Of a stretch of DNA of 64,000 nt, positions 54,534-64,000 are shown piece after piece. Source of the stretch: Silene latifolia (Eukaryota; Streptophyta; Magnoliopsida; Caryophyllales; Caryophyllaceae); assembly GCF_048544455.1 (NCBI RefSeq), contig NC_133526.1, positions 10,804,001 to 10,868,000 of the forward strand, read 5' to 3'. The translations under genes were made by a program, and so were the position numbers. Within the stretch, counting starts at the first letter, position 1; the number at the start of each line of letters is the position of its first letter. The notes under the pieces are model-generated. The model worked only from the letters and a program-made list of their open reading frames with translations, did not search any database and had not been told where the DNA came from.

Positions 54534-55210
54534 AAATTGCGTCATGGGTCATTACTATGTTTAGTCGTCGAAACAGTCTTGGTGCATCTTCCACTATTGC
54601 ATCGATTTTCCTCTGTATGTTATGGACTATACGTGCGTTTCTGGACATTTTCAATAGGGTGTGTTCTAGAATGGTTAAACAAAATAGTGAAAAAGATAGA
54701 ATTAGATGTGAGCACGTTTGTGCCTAGTTGAAGCCTTGAGCAGTCTACTTATAGAGGGGTTGGGGTAGGTGGGTGAAATGAGTTCATTTTGAAAATAAGA
54801 AATATTAGGAGGGGCTCTTAGCTTGTACAATTACCCAATGTAAAGGCTAGCTGGAGGTCACCTAATCCTTCTTATGAAGGGCACTAATAATCGCACTCAC
54901 TGTATAAGGAATCTTTTGACCCTATTTAAGTACACATGCCTATTGGGAGATTCCCATCCAAGCTAGCCCAGTCCAAAGTTTGGAGGTAAAGCAAAAGCAT
55001 GAAGTGACTACACTCTGCAGGGTTATTTCACTGTTCTTTTCTACTGCACTCTCTGTATATATGTGACTAGCATACTTGACATACAAGAATTTGAGATAAA
55101 AAAAAGTTAGCAACGTATCGTAATTTGCTAAACTTTACTAAATACCGAAGCACAAAGGAAATAGATAGTGAGAACATGGCAGCTCTGCTGCTATACCGTT
55201 TACCTGCATC
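54534..55210. other. Non-coding interior of repeat X pair
   Basis: No convincing frame. It could be intron or promoter sequence of the flanking gene fragments; a TATATATG near 55057 is the only promoter-like stretch. Confidence 0.35.
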
Positions 55211-55612
55211 ATGGTCAATGTGCTTGCACGCTCAACTAACCCTCTACGTGTTGTTCTTATGACTTGTGAGTGTGTCCAAAACAGGCTCACCGCCCTGGGC
55301 TATTTAGTGAAAAAAATTGTACCTTTATGGCGTGGCCAAGTTTTTTCAGGGAGGGTTCTCATTGAATTCGATTCGACCTATGCTCACTGTGAATCGGCGT
55401 TCAAACTTGAAAAGGTGTTTGAAAACAAGGGTCACGGTGGGCCTGATTGGATTCTAGACAGGGGAGGTCGGCAAGGTCCATACCTTTGGATCACAAGTTC
55501 GCTGGATGACGACTTCGTCCCGGAAGGGGTTGAGTATGTAACAGTCCCATCATCGACCACTCAAACAGCGAGAGTTCTTGCTTCTATAGATCAAGAAAAT
55601 GCTTACAACAGA
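55211..55612 (+). pseudogene. XS-domain fragment (SGS3/FDM/IDN2-type)
   Basis: Frame 55211-55660. Residues about 25-105 read LTALGYLVKKIVPLWRGQVF, then SGRVLIEFDSTYAHCESAFK, LEKVFENKGHGGPDW and GRQGPYLWITSSLDDDF. The order 'LIEF...FEKxFxxxGHGxxDW...GPYxW' is the pattern of plant XS domains, RNA-binding modules of SGS3 and of the RdDM factors IDN2/FDM. The last residues (LNLKGAKSPTYQHKF) are translated from repeat X, which begins at 55613. The domain is therefore truncated; the zinc finger and coiled-coil/XH parts are missing. Confidence 0.55.
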
Positions 55613-57608
55613 CTTAACCTTAAGGGGGCAAAAAGTCCTACTTACCAACATAAATTCTAACATTCTATCATGTGAAAGCTATATAAATGTCTATTTACAG
55701 CATACAATCCCAACAGTTCCTCAATAAGTATTCAATACTAATTTCCAATCCTAACAATTATAACAATATAAAAGGCTTTAGGGGAAACTAGGGCCATTTC
55801 TACAAAATAAGAAGCTATTATAACAATATAAAAGGCTCTGATACCAACTGTGACACCCTTGATATTTAGCGTTATCTAATTACCTAAATGCGTAATTCTA
55901 CAGAAAAACTGGTAGGATATGTTTGTAAATGGTTCAACTAGTCCAAAAACCTGCAATTTCAAAAAAAATTTCTAACTAAACCATTCACAACCAATTCCAA
56001 CTCAAGAAGAGTGTCAAAAACCCTGCAACAACTGATAAACTAATTTACATACATAGCTTAAGACACGGAAATATAAAGATACAAACCAAAAATAGAAAGG
56101 TTTACTAATAAAATAGCCAAAACTAGGTCCAAGGTTCCTTGCTCACTAGCCGTCTGTGACCCCAACTAAGCATCAACAACCTGTCAATCGCATTTTATAC
56201 AAACACGAAAGCCACAATTCAGTGGGGAGTAACTTCGAGTCCTCCCAGCCACGAATCGTCAAAATTAATGTAACATGTAGTGTAACATGTAAACAATTTG
56301 ATAAACCATTTACTTATCATGTATTCTAACAAATGACCCCTAAACTGACCCAACTAACTATCATGTGAATCATATAACAAATTGTAATCCAAACTCTATC
56401 AACCATAGCCGGCTTGCATCTCACCTTCTATGATTCATAGAATCATCAAACAAGAAAGGGCAATATATCAAAGACAGGCATAAGTTCTTAGCACCGTCAA
56501 TAGTCACTTTGTAACTCAAGTCTATACCACGAGGTAGGGAAGGTAATCGAACTGGTATCTTGGCTCAGCGGTTACTATTAAGAAAACATGGCCAAGAGAC
56601 AACACAACCCTAGCCTAAAATCACAAGCAGACCTAGACATGCGGATACACACCACCGCACCCAAGACTCACAACTTTTTTTAAAACAAAGTGAAGTGAGT
56701 ACCCTAAGGACACCACCGAAGGGTCGGTTAGTACTTAAGCTGACCCCATACTATCAAAATTAGTACCTGAGGTCATGCCCCAACTTGGATAAACATCCAC
56801 TAGTCAGGAACACAAAGGCTATCAAGCAGTGAACATATACTCGTCAGAGACTATAAAGACCTATCTATGATGAAGGCCGAAATACTCACCTAGGACCTAG
56901 TCACAGCTAGTCCCAGCTTGAATATTTTAGCCCACACCACCCAAAACTCACCACATAAGTCAAGTAAGACACCCACTTAACCTTAAGGGGGCAAAAAGTC
57001 CTACTTACCAACATAAATTCTAACATTCTATCATGTGAAAGCTATATAAATGTCTATTTACAGCATACAATCCCAACAGTTCCTCAATAAGTATTCAATA
57101 CTAATTTCCAATCCTAGCAATTATAACAATATAAAAGGCTTTAGGGGAAACTAGGGCCATTTCTACAAAATAAGAAGCTATTAAAATTCAACTAACTAAA
57201 TAAGAAGCTATTTAAATTCAATTAACTACACATGTGAAATAGAGATATAATAAATGGCCTAAAACAAGAAAAAGGCCGATTATCTAATTCATTCAACCGA
57301 ATTTTTACCCGCAACCCCAGCCCTGCGACAGGTACGGGTCAAATTGCGGCTGACCAATCACTCAATTAACTGACATCGCATCAGTCAAAGGGACTAAGGC
57401 TCAGTTTTCGGCACAATCAACAAAACATTACAATTATACCTATAAAATTCATACGACCCATTTCCAATTTCGTTTACCCAACGTTCAAACGAATTGTCAT
57501 TTTTCCCCCGATACGCCCTTATTTCGAAATAAAAGATTTTACACGGTTTAAACTATTTTTAAACCTTTCAAAACTATCAAAATAAATACTTTTCTTCAAA
57601 ATATAATA
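55613..57608 (-). repeat. Repeat X, right copy (modules P-LTR-P)
   Basis: Module P (55613-55825, 'cttaaccttaagggggcaa'). Then GGCTCTGATACCAA (55834-55847), the reverse complement of the tRNA-iMet-type primer site TTGGTATCAGAGCC. Then TGTGACACCC (55849) and the LTR-like block to 56968, then P again (56977-57190) and further shared sequence to 57608. On - this reads LTR end, PBS, interior, as in a Ty3/gypsy or copia element. The tandem P-LTR-P order indicates rearrangement. Confidence 0.6.
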
Positions 57609-57984
57609 TGTAACAGCTCAAGGTAACCTGCTAACGTGATATTGTCCGCTTTGGGAGACACAACCCCCTCACGGCTTTAAAACGCGTCACATTAGGAAGA
57701 GGTAGCCACATGATTATAAACCATGCTTCGTTCCCCTCTTCTACCGATGTGGGAAGGTCACCTTCCCTCCTCCCCAAAGGAGAAGGCAGGCGTCCTCGCG
57801 CCCACCGCACAGCCCCGGCTCGATACCAACCGTAATGTGACCCAGGTAACCTCGCTAACGTGATATTGTCCGCTTTGGGAGACACAACCCCCTCACGGCT
57901 TTAAAACGCGTCACATTAGGAAGAGGTAGCCACATGATTATAAACCATGCTTCGTTCCCCTCTTCTACCGATGTGGGAAGGTCA
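57609..57984 (-). mobile_element. TRIM-like miniature LTR retrotransposon
   Basis: Two ~150-bp direct repeats (57609-57760 and 57836-57984, 'gctaacgtgatattgtccgc' ... 'ctaccgatgtgggaagg') flank only 75 bases. Reading on -, the gap starts with a PBS-like TTGGTATCGAGCCGGGG and ends in a purine-rich GGGGAGGAGGGAAGG. The repeat resembles a widespread plant TRIM LTR (CGTGATATTGTCCGCTTTGGG, ACCGATGTGGG). No TSD is obvious. Confidence 0.65.
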
Positions 57985-58008
57985 CCTTCCAAAAACCTGT
58001 GACACCAC

Positions 58009-59258
58009 TGTGACACCCTCAATAAGTATTCAATACTAATTTCTAATTCTAACAATAGTAACCATATTAAAGGCTTCAGGGGAAACTAGGGCCATTTCTA
58101 CAATACAAGTCACTATTAAATTCAATAAGCTATACATGTGAACAAAAGCTTGATAAATGGCCTAAAACAAGAAAAAGGCCGATTATCTAATTCATTCAAC
58201 CGAATTTTTACCCGCAACCCCACCCCGCGACAGTGCACGGTCAAATTGCGGCTGACCAATCACTCAATTAACTGAAATCGCATCAGTCAAAGGGACTAAG
58301 GCTCAGTTTTCGGCACAATCAACAAAACATTACAATTATAGCTATAAAATTCATTTCCATACTAACATGTAAACTTGTACTTACAAAAGGCATGAATTTG
58401 ACTCATATTTTCATGTGAAATAAACTACTCAAATAACATTCACAAAATCATACAAGAAAACAAAGAATGTGACATAAACTTTTAAGAATGAATCGAAACT
58501 GGTAACTTGAAAGTATAAATGAAAGGTTATAAAAATAAAACTGAAATTGGAATCGGTAACCAAAACATTTAAAAGGTCACTTATCGTAAGAATCAAAATT
58601 CTTTCAAAAGTTTCAAATAAAATTTTCCGAAAACCGAACATTCTCATCAAAGGAACGGAAGTGCTCTCGTTGCGCATTCAAGAACATCACATTCCAAATC
58701 CAAGATAAGGTCAAAGGCAAATCATTTGTATAAATCAAAAATCAAAATACCTTCAAAAACATTAATGAAGAGTTTTCAAAAATATACGTCTCATTCATGG
58801 AACGGAATTGCCCTTGTCGTGCACACAAGAGCGCTAACTTTCCATGTCAAAGACAATTTTAAAACCGAAAATCACTCGTCAACAAGAGTAGAACAAGTTA
58901 TTACGTTTCCAATAACTAGTTCTAACATCCGATCAACGTTAAAATCAAAATAAGAGAAAGGGAGACATATGTCCCTAAAATGTACGTGACATAAAAAGGG
59001 TTTAAGGGTCACAATGAAATAAAACCAGTCTAGGTCCCAAGGTTACTTTGCTCGCTAGCTCGTCCATGTACCCCATATATGCATCACCTACCTGTCATTC
59101 GCATTTTATACAAATACGAAAGCCACAGTCAGTGGGGAGTAACTCCGAGTTCTCCCAGCCACGAAATGTCATAATTAATATAACATGTAAACATAAGAAT
59201 ATGAATACGAATCACACTTATAGTGAAGTACCTTGTTTCTTGGAATAGCTTAGGATGA
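58009..59258 (-). repeat. Repeat X, diverged copy
   Basis: Starts TGTGACACCCTC; 58018-58345 parallels 57084-57445, and 59065-59180 parallels the 'gcattttatacaaacacgaaagccacaattcagtgggg' block at 52588/56191. The middle (58350-59050) is AT-rich with no gene. Another TGTGACACCC-like start (59259) opens a further diverged piece. Confidence 0.5.
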
Positions 59259-59769
59259 AGTGACACCCTCATTTATTGCGGAAAAGTAAACACGTAATAC
59301 TACAGAAAAACTGACAGGATATGTTTGTAATAGGTTCAATTGGGTAAAAACCTGTAATTTTTAAAACCTGAACCTGTTATAAAGATATCCAAAAGGGAAG
59401 GTGTCAACATGCAAGGTCCAAAATATGAGAAGGGAAATGAGACAACAAGGAAACGCCAGATACTCATATCCCAAACATAACATCATCCTAAACGGTTCCG
59501 AAAACTTCCTAATAAAATAAATCTCAGAACCACGTTACTTCCAAGAATTTCCTCAAAACACCTATGTCACTTCTGCAAACCTAACCTATTTTTAAAGATT
59601 TGAAAATGAAAATTTGATTTAATTCCATATTTGTTCCTTGAGTAGAGACTTCTTTATCATGATTTTAATCGCTAAACCCGAGATTTCTTTAAATTTTATC
59701 CAATTTCTATTCACTTTGATCTAATCATGATGCCTTTGTTAAAGTTTAATATTATATTGAGGATTCTGT
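59259..59769. other. Diverged LTR-like piece of repeat X
   Basis: gtgacaccctcatttattgc followed by 'ctacagaaaaactgacaggatatgtttgtaa', similar to 55900-55935. No gene. Confidence 0.4.
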
Positions 59770-60750
59770 TGGGATTGTATGCTGTAAATAGACATTATAA
59801 GCCTTTCACAGGATAGAATGCTAGAATTTATGTTGATAAGTAGGACTTTTTGCCCTCTTAAGGTTAAGTGGGTGTCTTACTTGACTTGTGTGGTGAGTCT
59901 TGTGTGGTGTGGGCTAAAATATTCAAGCTGGGACTAGGTCCTAGGTGAGTATTTCGGCCTCCATCATAGATAGGTCTTTATAGTCTTTGACGAGTATATG
60001 TTCACTGCTTGATAGCCTTTGTATTCCTGACTAGTGGATGTTTATCCAAGTTGGGGCATGACCTCAGGTACTTATTTTGATAGTATGGGGTCAGCTTAAG
60101 TACTAGCCAACCCTTCGGTGGTGTCCTTAGGGTACTCACTTCACTTTGTTTTAAAAAAAAGGTTGTGGGTCTTGGGTGCGGTGGTGTGTATCCGCATGTC
60201 TAGGTCTGCGCAGATTTTAGGCTAGGGTTGTGTTGTCTCTTGGCCATGTTTTCTTAATAGTAACCGCTGAGCCAAGATACCGGTTCGATTACCTTCCCTA
60301 CCTCGTGGTATTGACTTGAGTTACAAAGTGACTATTGACCGTACTAAGAACTTATGCCTGTCTTTGATATATTGCCCTTTCTTGTATGGTGATTCTATGA
60401 ATCATAGAAGGTGAGATGCAAGCCGGCTATGGTTGATAGAGTTTGGATTCCTGGATGTTAAGTGATTCACATGATAGTGTAGTATGAGTCGGTCTAGTAT
60501 TCGCATGCTTGGACTATGTGTTGTTATATTTTTGTTCACATGATAAGCACGATTGTCTAGCATCTATATGGTTATATTTTGAAGAAAAGTATTTATTTTG
60601 ATAGTTTTGAAAGGTTTAAAAATAGTTTAAACCGTGTAAAATCTTTTATTTCGAAATAAGGGCGTATCGGGGGGAAAATGACAATTCGTTTGAACGTTGG
60701 GTAAACGAAATTGGAAATGGGTCGTATGAATACTCAATTTTATTGTAATC
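59770..60750 (+). repeat. Repeat X, inverted copy
   Basis: Reverse-complement match to 56390-57100 (modules P and the 800-bp block), and at 60575-60730 to 57456-57604. The 5' boundary 'gtgggTGTCTTACTTG' shows where an LTR could start. Moderately diverged from the direct copies. Confidence 0.7.
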
Positions 60751-62175
60751 TCGTGTTTAAAAACTTTGGACTTGACGGAATTTGCATTTGACTTACGGAT
60801 TTAATTATTATTGAAACGAGTCAAAAACCGACTCGTTAAAAATCCCGACTAAAAATTCCGCACGTACTTTTTCCTCCTTTCTTCTCTCACGCGTGACAGC
60901 CCCCTCCCCCTTTATTCTATTTTTCTGATTTTTGGCCTTCTTTATCCTTCCTTCATCTTCTTCCTTATTTCAAAACACATTTTCACAAAATTCAAGCTTA
61001 TAATTGACACAATTCCTTCGTTTCTTGTCCGTTTTTCACAAATTCATCTGTTACCATCCATGTCCCAAAGTATCTCCTTTACTATTAATATAAGCACAAT
61101 TTTACCGTTAACATATTTTTTTATTACTAGAATGATTCAACTCAAATTACTACCCCTTTTGTTACTTATTGTATTTTAATATTAATTATCCCGAAAAGAC
61201 CAAGATTGTACGAAAACCCGCGAAACAAGCACGGACCGACCCGGCCCAACCCCAAGACCAGCCGGGCGCCAGGGCTCTGCCACTTTGCTGCTGCCGGGCC
61301 CATTGCCGCGCACCATTTCTTCTTTTTTTTTTTCATTTTTATACATTATAAGACCGTCTGAAAATTAATTAATCGTCCCCAATTCAATTTTGATAATTTA
61401 AACTACCAAAAGGCACAAATTAAGCTTGCATGCAACTAAGTTTATCATGTGAAAAATTACTACCCAAACAAAAATGGAAGATTAAGGTAAGATACACTGA
61501 ATACGAAAAGAAATGTCAAGAAAGTGGAAGCATTCTACATATGGCATAACCAACCTTTAGTGGCACCAAAACTAATAACTAACAATCAACAAACCTAACA
61601 ATTAGCAATCACAAACAGACTACCACATAAAATCCTAATTCTACCCATCCTACCCTTCTCTCAAGTTTATTATTTTAAGGTCAAGTGATTTCTAAGTGGG
61701 GTGCACAAACGTGCGTCGAGAGCAATAGGCTCTGATGAATTTGTGTGGTGAATTGATTTTGGCTCTTAGAATCAATTGAGTTGATGAGTGTTTAGTAAGC
61801 GGTAACCCTTTCATTGTGCCGCTTCTATTCTCCTTTCCTTCTCTTTAACGATCGTTGAACCTTGTCTTTATGCTAAATTTTACGTATCTTCTTCTTTCCC
61901 GAGATATCTTCTTAACTCGAATACCTCTTTTTTTTGTCAACCGTTATCTTTACGGTCTGACTCCTTAGTTTCCTAACTTGGCAGATGCATGCACCCTTCA
62001 GAAATGTTTTACTTTTTCTCTATTCCGTTATCACTCCTTACCTCCTTAGTATAGTTGGTACCCTGTTGACCATGTTTACAGAGTTTGTAAGATGTGATTT
62101 GAGGATATAGGTTTGACTAAGTAGCCGAGTTTGGGTTGGGCTTCCATAATCATTTTGGATATCAAGGGTGTCACA
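60751..62175 (+). other. Probable distal part of the + oriented repeat X LTR
   Basis: Ends ATATCAAGGGTGTCACA (62159-62175), the inverted equivalent of the starts at 52247 and 55849, so 59770-62175 may be one long + strand LTR. It contains CT-rich leader-like sequence (60870-60990). No protein gene is seen. Confidence 0.4.
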
Positions 62176-62555
62176 TCAGAAGTGGCGGGGGTGCTCGAAA
62201 TTTGGGAAGCGGAAGTCGTAGGGGTGTTGGTGTTGTATCTCTCCGTAAGTTGCTTCTTGTGCCATATCGAGAGCTCCTTATCATAATGTGTTGCAAGGTT
62301 GGGGCCAACCTTTCCTCGATTATTCTTAAACTTGATCGGTGCAAGATCACCCCCAACACCATCGGGATTCACCCCCTCGAACACTTCAAACTGTCTAGGT
62401 ATGACACGTGGAAGGTGATGTTCCACAAAGTTGACGCAAAACAACGGCGGCAAACGTGTCCGGAAAGGTATTTGATCATGGAAGTGAGGAGGCAACATCT
62501 CGGTATTATATGGGTGCCAATCCATATCCTGTTTTACAAGAAAAAGAAGTAACAT
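62076..62555 (-). pseudogene. PMD-protein C-terminal fragment fused to repeat X
   Basis: On -: DMDWHPYNTEMLPPHFHDQI, then RLPPLFCVNFVEHHLPRVIP and RQFEVFEGVNP. The 'W.PY......P......R..PL.CF..VE.H.P.RV.RQF' pattern is the end of the plant mobile domain, often annotated as serine/threonine phosphatase 7 long form-like. The last ~35 residues are translated from the repeat X terminus (62076-62175). The N-terminal PMD part is absent; upstream on - no further domain exon is obvious. Confidence 0.6.
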
Positions 62556-63115
62556 AATTAAAAATCAAGCTACAAACCAACTATAAATACTAGCTGGACT
62601 TGGACGCAGGTATGCAAGGTCGGGGATATTTGGGGAGAGACTAGCTGCTTATTATATGAGAACGCAAATGAATCGCATGAACATCTGTTTTTTGGTTGTT
62701 ATAGCAAATGTTGTTTGGTCAGAATACCATTCAATGGTGGATAAAATGCAGATTGAGACCGCTTTTAAAGAAGCACATAAAATCATGCAAGATGAAGTAA
62801 CTTAAACTTACCGTGTCTTGAAGATTGTCTAAAATCTGGATTGTTTTGTTCATGTACGTTGCATAGTGGTCTCGACCAAGCGAGATTTGTACGTATAGTA
62901 TGCGTAGGTGGGGATGGGTTAACAAACGAGATTTGTGATCTATCTTAGTATCTTACTAGTCAAAAACGCACAAGTCATGACAAAAAAATACCACGTATGA
63001 GTACATTTATGTTCAAAGGAAATTTGTGATTTAAAAATAAGCATTTGGCACTCTCTTATGTACGAGTAAGAGTACATTTTAATTTCAGAGGTAAAAACTA
63101 AAAACGTTGAAAAAG
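62556..63115. other. Intergenic spacer
   Basis: AT-rich; no gene or repeat identified apart from short frames without similarity. Confidence 0.45.
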
Positions 63116-63122
63116 AAAAAAA
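63116..63122 (-). terminator. Pol III terminator of tRNA-Pro
   Basis: T7 on -, four bases after the tRNA 3' end; a second T-run follows. Confidence 0.75.
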
Positions 63123-63126
63123 GATG

Positions 63127-63198
63127 GGGGCATTCCGAGAATTGAACTCGGGACCTCTCGCACCCTAAGCGAGAATCATACCACTAGACCAAATGCCC
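63127..63198 (-). tRNA. tRNA-Pro (AGG)
   Basis: 72-nt cloverleaf on -. Acceptor stem GGGCATT/AATGCCC, D-arm with TGGTCTAGTGGTA (A box), anticodon stem CTCGC/GCGAG with loop TTAGGGT (anticodon AGG), T-arm with GAGTTCAATTCTC (B box), discriminator C. No intron, no encoded CCA. Intact by eye. Confidence 0.92.
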
Positions 63199-63566
63199 TT
63201 TTGATGTTCAACCATCTGTTATATGAATATAAAACACGAGAGTATCGATGTACTCCAAATGTAAAGTGCTGAAAAGCGAGGGATATTTCCCTCCAAAAAC
63301 GAGTGAAGTTGAAACCCCTCTCTCTTTTTAATTTCTGTACTAAAATAATTGTCCTTTGATTGATTTCCCCCATTTTTCCTGCATTTTCGTACTTTGAATA
63401 TCAATCATCAATCAATGCCGCTTCCTTCCCATCTTCATCTTCTAGGTATTTCCCTTTTTCCATTTTCTACTATATTTACACTTCTCAATTATATTAATTG
63501 CATATTTAATCTCACTTTATATCTCTTCATTTCTTTGCTAATTAATTCCTCTAATTAAAACATAGT

Positions 63567-63858
63567 CGAATTCAGTTATGATTCTTACTTTGCAAATTCA
63601 TGTGGTGTTATTTGACATGTTTTAATCTTAAGACGGAGTTGTCCGTCTTAAAAGACACTAATTTTGTAGTCATAAACCCTTTGCTTCTTAGTTTTATAAG
63701 CAACTTGTTTAAAACAAAGGCGAATTCAGTTATGATTCTTACTTGACAATTTGGTCTGGTGCTATTTGACCCGTTTTAATTTTAAGACAAAGACGTCCTC
63801 TAAAAGAGACCAACTTTGCTTCTTAGTATAAGCAACTTGTTTAAATAATCCGAATGCT
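63567..63858. repeat. Diverged tandem duplication (~150 bp x 2)
   Basis: 'gaattcagttatgattctta ... ataagcaacttgtttaaa' occurs at 63568-63713 and 63722-63856. The first copy holds a TTAAGACGGA/TCCGTCTTAA palindrome (63628-63651). Confidence 0.75.
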
Positions 63859-63923
63859 AAATGTTTGAGCACAACGTTTTATTGAGCCCCTTTCATGTGC
63901 AATGCTTAGATTCTTCTTGATTA

Positions 63924-64000
63924 TACACCCTCTGTCCCGTCATTTGTTGTCCTTTTCCATATTGGAGTGTCTCGGTCAATTGTTGTCCTTTCTATTTTGA
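63924..64000 (+). mobile_element. Stowaway/mariner-like MITE terminus, cut by window end
   Basis: TACACCCTCTGTCCCGTC then 'atttgttgtccttt' resembles the TA-CTCCCTCCGTCCC terminus of plant Tc1/mariner MITEs. The other end lies beyond the window. Confidence 0.55.

Noticed and set aside
63415..63445. Possible first exon (ATG ... CTAG/GTATTT) of a gene leaving the window
   Set aside because: Only 31 bases, no promoter or second exon visible; cannot be supported.

Overview
This window is a repeat-dense piece of a plant nuclear genome. Evidence: Ty3/gypsy retrotransposons of the Tat/Ogre/Retand type, plant MITEs, a TRIM-like element, a eukaryotic tRNA-Pro gene, TATAAATA promoters, GT-AG introns and one plant HAD-phosphatase gene. 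Retand-like tandem arrays inside elements, TACTCCGTA footprints and TATAAGAC/GTCTTATA palindromes suggest Caryophyllales, perhaps Caryophyllaceae (Silene-like). That assignment is inference.

Layout. (1) 1-18006: a giant Ogre/Tat element (E1) in + orientation. The window opens inside its 5' LTR. It has gag, protease, RT/RNase H and integrase on +, then two spliced accessory genes on the - strand: a DUF7745-like gene (9193-10726) and a plant-mobile-domain (PMD) gene (11605-13957). A PPT and a 2.4-kb 3' LTR follow. (2) 18007-25796: the 3' part of an older, decayed Tat element (E2) into which E1 apparently inserted, with its own antisense gene and 546-bp 3' LTR. (3) 25797-28279: AT-rich spacer with degenerate repeats and a TAA-flanked MITE. 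(4) 28280-36480: a complete LTR element (E3, +) with TSD AAATC. (5) About 36600-39425: a long-TIR element in (TA)n packed with 'tttacactc' repeats. (6) 39426-40546: a solo LTR (-). (7) 41080-41916: the one convincing intact protein gene, a PECP1/PS2-like phosphatase with a phosphate-starvation P1BS motif and a TATA box. (8) 42583-50984: a second element of the E3 family (E4, -) with TSD CTTAC. (9) 51493-51522: a Helitron-like 3' end. (10) 51738-62555: a mosaic of one LTR-like repeat family ('repeat X') in both orientations, with a TRIM and gene fragments (an XS domain, an unknown two-exon fragment, a PMD tail). (11) 63127-63198: tRNA-Pro(AGG), then duplicated AT-rich sequence and a Stowaway-like terminus at the window edge.

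How it fits together. E1-E4 share one plan: sense gag(-pol) plus, behind it, an antisense accessory gene with its own promoter. E3 and E4 keep gag and protease but lack RT and integrase, so they must depend on enzymes from relatives. They lie in opposite orientation, with both 3' LTRs facing the phosphatase gene.

Best candidates for something new: E1's pair of spliced antisense genes, and a tandem 30-32-bp palindromic module found in the LTR and upstream of both antisense genes.
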